Below are positions 44,857 to 52,540 of a stretch of 64,000 nucleotides of DNA, piece by piece. Both the position numbers and the translations under genes were made by a program. The notes beneath the pieces are model-generated. The model saw only the letters and a program-made list of their open reading frames with translations, was not told the origin of the DNA and ran no database searches. Location of the stretch: NCBI GenBank assembly GCA_947494925.1, contig CANLWS010000012.1:124001-188000 (forward strand), read 5' to 3'. Within the stretch, counting starts at the first letter, position 1, and each line of letters starts with the position of its first letter. This stretch comes from an uncultured Alteromonadaceae bacterium (GTDB taxonomy: Bacteria > Pseudomonadota > Gammaproteobacteria > Enterobacterales > Alteromonadaceae).

Positions 44857-46191
44857 ATGACTATTATCACAGAAAAACATGCTAAAGAACTGCTAAGCAA
44901 AGTATTGAAATACTCAAAAGCGGATGAGATTGAGTGCAATTTAAACGGACAGGTGGGTGGCAATATCCGTTATGCCAGAAACACAGTGTCCACCGCAGGG
45001 GAAGAGAGTGACATGATCCTAGCGGTGCAATCTACTTTCGGTAAACGAATGGGCGTGGCAACCATCAATGAGTTTGATGATGCCTCTTTGGAAAAAGTGG
45101 TGCGCCGCTCAGAAGAACTGGCAAAGCTAGCTCCTGAAAACCCTGAGCATATGCCAGTATTAGGCAAGCAAAAATACCTTGAATCAAAAACCTATTTTGA
45201 ATCTACTGCCAAGGTTTCTCCGGCAGATCGTGCTGAAGCAGCGGATGCCAGTATTAAACCGTCGAAAAAGAACAAGTTAGTGTCTTCCGGCTTCCTGGAG
45301 GAAACAGTTACCTTTGCCGCTATCATGAACAACAAAGGTCTGTTTGCTTACAATACTGCAACCAATGTGGATTTCTCAGTTACCATTCGAACCGAAGACG
45401 GTCGGGGATCTGGTTGGTCTACACGTAATTTCAGTGATTACAAATTGTTGGATACAGCAGAAGCATCCAGTGTGGCCATACAGAAATCCATGGGCTCAGT
45501 GGATGCAAAAGAAATGGAGCCCGGCAAATACACCGTTATTCTGGAGCCAGCAGCCAGTGTTGGATTGCTGAATAATATGGTAAATAATTTCGGGCAACGT
45601 CCTGCTGATGAAGGTCGGAGTTTCCTGAGCAATAAGCTCAAAGAGGGTGAAGAAGGGCCTAAGAATAAGTTAGGTCAGAAGATGTTTGATGAGCGCGTAA
45701 CTATTTACAGCGATCCACAACATCCAATAGCGCCTACTGCACCTTTTGCAAATGATGGCTACCCACTCAAGCGGGTAGACTGGATTAAAAATGGTGTTGT
45801 CACCAACATGCCAAATTCACAATTCTGGGCTAAGAAAACCGGCACCGAATATATGCCTGCAGGTACAAATATCATTATGCAAGGTGGCGATGAGTCACTG
45901 GAAGACATGATTAAGAATACCCGCCGTGGTGTGCTGGTTACCCGGCTTTGGTATATCAGAACCCTGGACCCTCAAACCTTGTTGTATACCGGATTGACCC
46001 GGGATGGGACCTTTTACATCGAAAACGGCAAAATCAAGCATCCCATTAAAAACTTCCGCTTTAACGAAAGTCCGATAGTGATGCTGAATAATATCGAAGC
46101 ACTAGGAAAACCTGTTCGTATCAATGGCAACATGATCCCGCCAATGAAAATACGCGACTTTACGTTCAGCAGTTTGTCTGACGCCGTTTAA
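44857..46191 (+). CDS. TldE/PmbA-like partner protein
   Basis: 444 residues, ribosome site GGAAGA upstream. TldD/PmbA fold without the HExxxH zinc motif: ECNLNGQVGGNIRYARNTVS and GKRMGVATINEFDDASLEK, YTVILEPAASVGLLNNMVN. It starts MTIITEKHAKELLS and has no signal peptide, although its predicted partner 31 bp upstream has a Tat signal. There is no room upstream for a missed signal. It could stay cytoplasmic or be co-exported as a folded complex with TldD. Homologues with TldD form a heterodimer. Confidence 0.9.
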   Translation: MTIITEKHAKELLSKVLKYSKADEIECNLNGQVGGNIRYARNTVSTAGEESDMILAVQSTFGKRMGVATINEFDDASLEKVVRRSEELAKLAPENPEHMPVLGKQKYLESKTYFESTAKVSPADRAEAADASIKPSKKNKLVSSGFLEETVTFAAIMNNKGLFAYNTATNVDFSVTIRTEDGRGSGWSTRNFSDYKLLDTAEASSVAIQKSMGSVDAKEMEPGKYTVILEPAASVGLLNNMVNNFGQRPADEGRSFLSNKLKEGEEGPKNKLGQKMFDERVTIYSDPQHPIAPTAPFANDGYPLKRVDWIKNGVVTNMPNSQFWAKKTGTEYMPAGTNIIMQGGDESLEDMIKNTRRGVLVTRLWYIRTLDPQTLLYTGLTRDGTFYIENGKIKHPIKNFRFNESPIVMLNNIEALGKPVRINGNMIPPMKIRDFTFSSLSDAV

Positions 46192-46199
46192 CGCTACAA

Positions 46200-46230
46200 T
46201 GAGCCGGTTTGCTATTGGCGAACCGGCTCA
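46200..46230 (+). other. RNA hairpin between TldE-like and DUF4159 genes
   Basis: A 13-bp stem (TGAGCCGGTTTGC / GCGAACCGGCTCA, one G-U pair) with a 5-nt loop lies 9-39 bp after the TldE stop. There is no T run, so it may set mRNA stability or attenuate transcription between the peptidase pair and the downstream genes, not act as a full terminator. Confidence 0.6.
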
Positions 46231-46244
46231 ATATTCAAACTGAT

Positions 46245-46952
46245 ATGAGCTACTCGAGACGAAAATTTTTATCTTCTTCTGGTGCGTTCGCGCTGGGTTT
46301 TGCTTTGTCTGCTTATACCATGGCGGAGCCCTCTCCAGAGTACGATTTTTACTTTACCCGTCTTAGTTATGAGTCGGGTAACTGGGAAGTGGATGAGCGC
46401 ATGCCCGCCAATGTACTCAATTCACTTATTGAGTACACCAGCCTGCGGGTAGATCTTAAGGAACGCATTATTCCGCTTTCGGATCCTGCGATGCTGAATT
46501 CGCCATTCTGTTACATGGCTGGGCACAGGCTGGTGCAATTTACCCATCAGGAAAGAGAAAACTTCAAACGCTACGTTGAAAGCGGTGGATTTGTTTTCGT
46601 GGACGATTGTAATCATGACATTGACGGCATGTTTGCACGAACGTTCGAGGCTCAGATGGCTGAAATATTTGGTACTGAAGCACTACAAAAGATCCCCAAT
46701 GACCACCAAATCTACAACACTTTTTTCGAGTTTGACGGGCCACCGCGCACCTCTATTGAATTAAATGGTTGGGGGGATGATCTGGTGCATAACTATTTAA
46801 AAGCCATCCAGGTTAATGGCCGTATTGGCGTGTTGTATAGCAACAAAGATCTGGGCTGTGAGTGGGATTACGACTTTCGCAATAAGCGATGGCTCAAAAT
46901 TGATAACACAAAATTTGCGGTGAATATCGTGATCTACGCCATGACGGCATAA
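46245..46952 (+). CDS. Tat-exported DUF4159 family protein
   Basis: 235 residues from ATG 46245. Signal MSYSRRKFLSSSGAFALGFA is twin-arginine (RRKFL). The body matches DUF4159, a class-I-glutamine-amidotransferase-like domain: YDFYFTRLSYESGNWEVDER, LIEYTSLRVDLKERIIPLSD, LVQFTHQERENFKRYVESGG, FVFVDDCNHDIDGMF and IGVLYSNKDLGCEWDYDF. DUF4159 occurs in many bacterial MoxR/DUF58 clusters, as here. It may bind a ligand or an envelope polymer in the periplasm. It lies 54 bp before moxR. Confidence 0.87.
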   Translation: MSYSRRKFLSSSGAFALGFALSAYTMAEPSPEYDFYFTRLSYESGNWEVDERMPANVLNSLIEYTSLRVDLKERIIPLSDPAMLNSPFCYMAGHRLVQFTHQERENFKRYVESGGFVFVDDCNHDIDGMFARTFEAQMAEIFGTEALQKIPNDHQIYNTFFEFDGPPRTSIELNGWGDDLVHNYLKAIQVNGRIGVLYSNKDLGCEWDYDFRNKRWLKIDNTKFAVNIVIYAMTA

Positions 46953-47006
46953 CGCAAAAATTGAATTCAGTCTGTCGAACCGCATGGGCTGTTAGGAATC
47001 GGATAG

Positions 47007-48017
47007 ATGCAAGAACAAAATATCGATGCAGAGGAGCTGACGGCTATTCTGGCAAAACTGAGCCAGGTAAGTCAGGAAGTTAGTAAGGTAATAGTCGGGC
47101 AGGAACAGATCGTTAAGCAACTTCTTGTGAGCATCCTGGCAGGCGGCCATTGTTTGTTGGAAGGCGTACCTGGTCTGGCCAAGACATTGATGGTCAGCGC
47201 ATTGGCTAAAACCCTGGAACTGGAATTCAACAGGGTCCAGTTTACACCTGACCTGATGCCAAGTGATATTATAGGTACCGAGATATTAGAGACAGATCAC
47301 AATACTGGTGATCGGTTTTTTAAATTTCAAAAGGGACCGGTGTTTACAAACATCTTATTAGCAGACGAAATTAATCGAACTCCTCCCAAAACCCAGGCAG
47401 CGCTGCTTGAGGCAATGCAGGAAAGAACCATTAGTTATGCAGGGCAAGATTATCCTTTGCCTGAACCTTTTTTCGTACTGGCAACCCAAAACCCGGTGGA
47501 GCAAGCGGGTACCTATCCGTTACCAGAAGCACAACTTGACCGTTTTCTGATGTTTGTTCGTGTTGGGTATCCTAGTGAGTCGGAGGAAGTTGAAATTCTG
47601 CGTCGCACCACAGGGAATTTTACTGCAGAGTTGAATAAAATTCTGCAAGGGACAGAGCTGATTAAACTGCAGAAACTGGTTCGCTCCGTGGAGGTTTCCG
47701 AGGCACTGCTCGACTACATAAACCGACTGGTGAGACACACTCGTCCTGATAACTCCGGCTCTGAAATGGTTAAAGAGTTTTCCCGTTGGGGAGCAGGGCC
47801 AAGAGCTGGGCAAGCACTTGTTTTATGCGCTAAAGCCAATGCCTTGTTATCAGGACGCTACGCTATGACGCTAGATGATATAAAGTTCGTCGCACATGCC
47901 GTGCTGCGCCATCGAATCCTGCTGAATTTTCAAGCAGAAGCTCAGGGGGTTAGTACGGATACAGTAATCGACTCTTTGTTAATCGATATTAAGCCGCCTG
48001 CCAGTCCAATATCCTGA
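47007..48017 (+). CDS. MoxR family AAA+ ATPase
   Basis: 336 residues. Walker A in LLEGVPGLAKTLMVSAL near residue 53, Walker B and sensor in ILLADEINRTPPKTQAALLEAM, arginine-finger region and the MoxR lid domain (YINRLVRHTRP). MoxR ATPases are chaperone-like proteins that act with vWA-domain proteins in maturation of large complexes or enzymes. It opens the MoxR-DUF58-BatA run and is followed after 12 bp by the DUF58 gene. Confidence 0.94.
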   Translation: MQEQNIDAEELTAILAKLSQVSQEVSKVIVGQEQIVKQLLVSILAGGHCLLEGVPGLAKTLMVSALAKTLELEFNRVQFTPDLMPSDIIGTEILETDHNTGDRFFKFQKGPVFTNILLADEINRTPPKTQAALLEAMQERTISYAGQDYPLPEPFFVLATQNPVEQAGTYPLPEAQLDRFLMFVRVGYPSESEEVEILRRTTGNFTAELNKILQGTELIKLQKLVRSVEVSEALLDYINRLVRHTRPDNSGSEMVKEFSRWGAGPRAGQALVLCAKANALLSGRYAMTLDDIKFVAHAVLRHRILLNFQAEAQGVSTDTVIDSLLIDIKPPASPIS

Positions 48018-48029
48018 GTCGACTAATAC

Positions 48030-48932
48030 ATGCAGCAATTCATTGATCCGCTGACGTTATCCAGAGTGAAAGACTTGCCACTTGTGGCCAAAATAGTCGC
48101 ACAAGGATTTTTGCATGGGTTGCATACCAGTATGCAGCGTGGGTCAGGTATAGAGTTCAGTCAGTATCGGGTTTATGAGCCTGGTGATGACTTAGCCAAA
48201 ATTGACTGGAAACTGTTTGCCCGCTCTGATCGGTACTTCGTCCGTGAAGCCGAGCGTGAAAGTAATTTGAATGTCTGGTTGGTGATGGATGCCAGCGAGT
48301 CCATGTTACATCGTTCTGACGCGGAGGAAAGCAAACAAGGTTGGACTAAGTTTGAATATGCCAGGCACTTGCTTGCAACAGTAGGTTACATCGCTCAGAA
48401 GCAAGGTGATGGTGTTGGATTTTTAGGCGTTTCCAGTGAACAAGCTACCTTGGTGCCAGCCAATAACGGGCAAAGACATTGGCAAAAAGTGCAATTGGAG
48501 CTTGCACGGATAAAACCAGGAGGTAAGTTTCCAAGGTTGAAAGCGTTGCAAAACCAGTTGGCAGGACTGCGCAGAAATTCACTGGTGTTTTTGGTCAGTG
48601 ATTTCTACCAGCATGACAGTGAACTGGTGGATTTTGTCAGCAACCTGACCAATCCAAATGTGGAAGTGGTTGCCGTGCAATTGACCAGTGATGATGAAAT
48701 CATTTTTCCGTATCGGGGCACGATTAGATTTAAAGACAGGGAAACTCGTCAGCAAATACAGGTATCAGCCACTCAGATAAGAGACAACTACCTGAAAACG
48801 CGTCAACAATTTCAGAGTGATTTGAATACCCAGTTGTCCGCTGCTCAAATGCAGCATCTGGTGACAAGCATCGAGAAACCGCTGGATCAGGTTTTATACG
48901 ATTTTCTGCTCACTCGTCAAAAGCTGGGATAA
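48030..48932 (+). CDS. DUF58/vWA domain protein
   Basis: 300 residues. Contains the DUF58 signature EFSQYRVYEPGDDLAKIDWK, and VREAERESNLNVWLVMDASE, where DASES is the vWA metal-ion-dependent adhesion-like site. DUF58 proteins are the partners of MoxR. It is cytoplasmic by sequence. Twelve base pairs after moxR and 9 bp before the BatA-like gene, so all are co-transcribed. Confidence 0.93.
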   Translation: MQQFIDPLTLSRVKDLPLVAKIVAQGFLHGLHTSMQRGSGIEFSQYRVYEPGDDLAKIDWKLFARSDRYFVREAERESNLNVWLVMDASESMLHRSDAEESKQGWTKFEYARHLLATVGYIAQKQGDGVGFLGVSSEQATLVPANNGQRHWQKVQLELARIKPGGKFPRLKALQNQLAGLRRNSLVFLVSDFYQHDSELVDFVSNLTNPNVEVVAVQLTSDDEIIFPYRGTIRFKDRETRQQIQVSATQIRDNYLKTRQQFQSDLNTQLSAAQMQHLVTSIEKPLDQVLYDFLLTRQKLG

Positions 48933-48941
48933 GTATTCTGA

Positions 48942-50189
48942 ATGACTGACTGGCTGGGATTCGCCCAAAACCCATGGATGTTAATTACTGCATCAGCAGT
49001 ACTGATCCCTCTGATTATTCACCTTATTAGTAAAAGTCAGGGGCGACAGGTTCTTTTTCCTCATATCGCCCTGATCCAACACATTAAGCAAAAGCCCAGC
49101 AGCAGAATTCATTTAGTTGAACGATTGTTGTTGTTTCTGCGCATGCTTATTTTGTTGATTGCCAGCCTCTTACTGGCAGGAATAATCTGGTCTCCACAAG
49201 GGAACTCAGTCCAAGAACATGTTCTGGTCACAACGGATTGGCTAAATCATTCATCGCAGCAGGATAAAGTGAAATTGGCGGAATCTCTGGTAATTGATGC
49301 CTCCAATAACGTGGCAATCATGCTCGATCAATCTAACCGTGAACTTGACGGTGCAGCCATACTTGATTGGCAGTTTTCCGATCCGAAAATTAAACAACCT
49401 GTTATCTGGCAACGCCTCAATTTGGCTGCTCAATCTTTTTCGCCAGATAGCACTTTGCATGTTTATACAACCAACCGCCTGGCAGAATTCTACGGCAGTA
49501 AAACAGCAATTAATTACCCGATTGAATGGCATATATTGCCCTTAGCGGTTGACGAAACGGAAAAGCAGCCTGTTGCTGCAAACAGAGTGAATGCCCTGTT
49601 GTTGTATAGCGTAGACTTCGTCAGCGACATGGAATATGTCAAGGCTGCATTACTGTCGCTGCATGCAGAATCCACAATCGATATTGGCGTTGAAACCCAG
49701 CAACTGAGAATGGATTACAACCTGCAAACGGATCCGACACTTATTTTTTATCTGGCTGCTCAGCCAATGCCAGATTGGCTGAAGAGCTATGCTGAATCGG
49801 GAGGCATGGTTTTTAATTCGATGGAAATTCAAGGCTCTCCCAACTTGATGTGGCGACAGGAAAGCCCGGGCCAAGGCACAATAACCAGCCTGGCAGGGCG
49901 TTATCATCCTATTGAAAATCAACAAGTTGCCAGTCCTGCCTTCCCATTGAAACTAGCACATATTATTTTTGCAAAGCACAGTGATAACTGGCACAGATTA
50001 GAGGGGCGACTGAATGAATCTCAGATTACCCAATTACCTGGCACTAACGTTAAAGTTAATAAACTCAAACCGGTTAACCCGATCCTGAAATCTTGGTTGA
50101 TGATATTGCTGGTGATACTCTTTTGCGCTGAAAGGCTAGTTAGCGAGCGCATATGGAAGCCAATTAGATCTTCACGAGGCGTGCAATGA
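48942..50189 (+). CDS. BatA-type N-terminal transmembrane protein
   Basis: 415 residues. The N terminus (nt 48940-49200) has the BatA motif GRQVLFPHIALIQHI and two hydrophobic segments (LLLFLRMLILLIASLLLAG); a third is at the C terminus (WLMILLVILFCAERL). Between these lies a soluble domain of about 330 residues, predicted on one side of the membrane. Role in the MoxR-DUF58 complex is inferred from operon position and the family; the 3' end overlaps the next gene by 4 bp. Confidence 0.86.
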   Translation: MTDWLGFAQNPWMLITASAVLIPLIIHLISKSQGRQVLFPHIALIQHIKQKPSSRIHLVERLLLFLRMLILLIASLLLAGIIWSPQGNSVQEHVLVTTDWLNHSSQQDKVKLAESLVIDASNNVAIMLDQSNRELDGAAILDWQFSDPKIKQPVIWQRLNLAAQSFSPDSTLHVYTTNRLAEFYGSKTAINYPIEWHILPLAVDETEKQPVAANRVNALLLYSVDFVSDMEYVKAALLSLHAESTIDIGVETQQLRMDYNLQTDPTLIFYLAAQPMPDWLKSYAESGGMVFNSMEIQGSPNLMWRQESPGQGTITSLAGRYHPIENQQVASPAFPLKLAHIIFAKHSDNWHRLEGRLNESQITQLPGTNVKVNKLKPVNPILKSWLMILLVILFCAERLVSERIWKPIRSSRGVQ

Positions 50190-52540
50190 AATCTGCGCAC
50201 AAGGATGTATTAAAGCAACTGGAAGTACTGTTAAAACACGGTAAAATACGCAAGTTGTTTAACTACAACCTGATTTTTTTGCCCTGGCTAATCTTGTTCA
50301 TCCTGTGTTGCCTGCACTTTTTATCTGCACTTTGGACCACATTCGTTATCGCGCTGCTGTTGTTAATTATTGCCCAGTTGATCTTTCGCAGGCTCGCTGG
50401 ATATCAAGCGTTGACCGTGGCTAATTTGGTAGCACACTTAAATTCTCAGTTTCCGGAATTAGAAAACAGTGCGCAGCTTTTATTACCGCCTTCCAAACCC
50501 TGGGAACTGCTCCAGGTACTGCAAAAAAAGAAAGTTGTTGGCGTTCTTAAACCTATTCTGCAAAGGCCAGCCGGCCAGTTACTACCTGGTCTGAACCTAC
50601 GTTGGGTTGCAATACATTCTTTGCTGGTTGCAACTCTGGGACTCACAGGGTTGTTTTTGGTTCAAATGCCAGTCATAACACCAGCTACTCAGAAAACAAT
50701 TTTAGACAGAAGTGGAGAAATCCGGTTACTGAGTTCGTCAGTAACTGTGATACCACCCCAATACACAAAGAATCCAGAGACCGAATCCGAGGGATTAGAT
50801 ATCTCCTTGATAGCAGGGTCCAAAGTGGAGTGGTTAATAACCTTTTCCGACCAACAATCCGATTATTACTTGCAGCTTGCAGATGGTTCTAAACATGAAT
50901 TTGTCAGAAGTAATTCTGGCGAATATTCCCTAAGCAAAACAATAGACTATTCTGGTGTTTATCATCTTGGCACAAATTCAGGGAAGTTAGATGGGCTTTA
51001 CACGTTATCTGTCACGCCCGATCGACCACCATCTATCTCTATCCAGCAGCCGCAAAGGACTATCACTGAAATTCCCAAAAATGGCCAACCAGTTCTCTTA
51101 ACCAAGGTCAAGATTGAAGATGATTTTGCCGTGAACAAAGTGGATATTCAGGCGTCAGTTGCCAAAGGCTCAGGTGAAGCGGTTAAATTCAGGGATCAGG
51201 TATTTTCCTTTGACCAGAGTCAACAAGATGGAAAAGCTGCGATTCATTCGAAAACCTGGGACCTTGCCAAACTTGGAATGGAACCGGGTGATGAGCTGTA
51301 TTTTACCGTCAGAGCCTGGGACAATCGCCAGCCTGAACAACAGCTAACACGTTCCCAAACCAAAATAGTGCGCTGGTTGGAAGAAGAGCAGGAAGGCATA
51401 TTGAGTGACGGGCTACTTATCGACTTTATGCCTGAGTACTTCAAAAGCCAACGACAAATCATTATAGAAACTATCGAGCTAATAGAAGCGCGCCCAACCT
51501 TGGACAAAGTTGATTTTGACAAAACGTCCCGTGGACTGGGGATAGCGCAAAGTGATTTGAAACAAAAGTATGGGCAATATCTGGGGGATGAGTTTGACCA
51601 TGGAGTTGTTCAGCAAATGGAAGATGGATTGGGTCTTCCGGAAATCGAGATCCATGACAGTGAACATGGCGATACAGGTCACGGTGAGGAAGCGCATTCA
51701 GGCGACGATCATGACGAACATGATGAGCACAAAAACGAGGAACATGAATCAATCGAAAGCGGTGGGCATGAGCCCCATGCACATCATCATGAAGAAGAAA
51801 ACAGCGCAGTAGAAGACAAATCCGGCGCTGCCCAGATGATCGCCAAATTTGGCCATGCACATGGTGATACGGACATTGGTATTATCAGCCAATACAATCC
51901 CAAAGCCATGATGAAGCGTTCGATCGCCAATATGTGGCAAGCAGAACTGCACCTGATGTTATCTGAACCTGAATTAGCATTACCTTATGAAAATGAGGCA
52001 CTCAAATATCTGAATCTGGCTAAGAAGGCCGAACGTATTTACGTAAAACGTTTGGGTTTTGAACCACCTCCTGTGACCGAACAAAGGCGTTATCAGGGAG
52101 ACTTGAGCGAGATATTAAGTTACCAGCAACGGCAATCTGTGGCCCTCACAATAAATGAACAGGATTCTGCTCTGTTTGTACTGAATTTGCTCAAGACGCA
52201 ATCTGACGCTGAACAGCTGAATGAAAAACAGTTACAACATATCCAGCAAGTCAAACGACAGCTAATGGCTAAGGTGCAAAAGGAACAAAACATTATCAGG
52301 CAGGTTGCTACCCTGGAACGTATTCAACTGGCGCAATCTCTCCAGCTGGATAATTGTGAACGGTGCGTTGATGAACTCTATAATGTGCTTTGGCGGACAT
52401 TGCCCGATCCCGTAGCTTTGCCTGTCCAGAGACAAGAAGATTATTCTGATGTGCAGCCTAGTGTGATCCAGTTCAGTCAGCGGGTCGAAGCCATTAAACA
52501 GAATAGGATGAGCAAAGAACGGGTGGGAGAGACACCTTGA
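50186..52540 (+). CDS. Large membrane protein with His-rich region (DUF4175-like)
   Basis: 784 residues. Three N-terminal hydrophobic segments (FLPWLILFILCCLHFLSALW, FVIALLLLIIAQLIF, VAIHSLLVATLGLTGLFLV), then an immunoglobulin-like extracytoplasmic part, then a charged C-terminal half. Between nt 51655 and 51800 the protein has about 14 His and many Asp/Glu (HSGDDHDEHDEHKNEEHE; HEPHAHHHEEE), a likely divalent-metal-binding stretch. The order resembles the DUF4175-type proteins of alphaproteobacterial MoxR clusters but I cannot confirm family membership. It overlaps both neighbours by 4 bp, so it is strictly co-translated. Confidence 0.78.
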   Translation: MKSAHKDVLKQLEVLLKHGKIRKLFNYNLIFLPWLILFILCCLHFLSALWTTFVIALLLLIIAQLIFRRLAGYQALTVANLVAHLNSQFPELENSAQLLLPPSKPWELLQVLQKKKVVGVLKPILQRPAGQLLPGLNLRWVAIHSLLVATLGLTGLFLVQMPVITPATQKTILDRSGEIRLLSSSVTVIPPQYTKNPETESEGLDISLIAGSKVEWLITFSDQQSDYYLQLADGSKHEFVRSNSGEYSLSKTIDYSGVYHLGTNSGKLDGLYTLSVTPDRPPSISIQQPQRTITEIPKNGQPVLLTKVKIEDDFAVNKVDIQASVAKGSGEAVKFRDQVFSFDQSQQDGKAAIHSKTWDLAKLGMEPGDELYFTVRAWDNRQPEQQLTRSQTKIVRWLEEEQEGILSDGLLIDFMPEYFKSQRQIIIETIELIEARPTLDKVDFDKTSRGLGIAQSDLKQKYGQYLGDEFDHGVVQQMEDGLGLPEIEIHDSEHGDTGHGEEAHSGDDHDEHDEHKNEEHESIESGGHEPHAHHHEEENSAVEDKSGAAQMIAKFGHAHGDTDIGIISQYNPKAMMKRSIANMWQAELHLMLSEPELALPYENEALKYLNLAKKAERIYVKRLGFEPPPVTEQRRYQGDLSEILSYQQRQSVALTINEQDSALFVLNLLKTQSDAEQLNEKQLQHIQQVKRQLMAKVQKEQNIIRQVATLERIQLAQSLQLDNCERCVDELYNVLWRTLPDPVALPVQRQEDYSDVQPSVIQFSQRVEAIKQNRMSKERVGETP

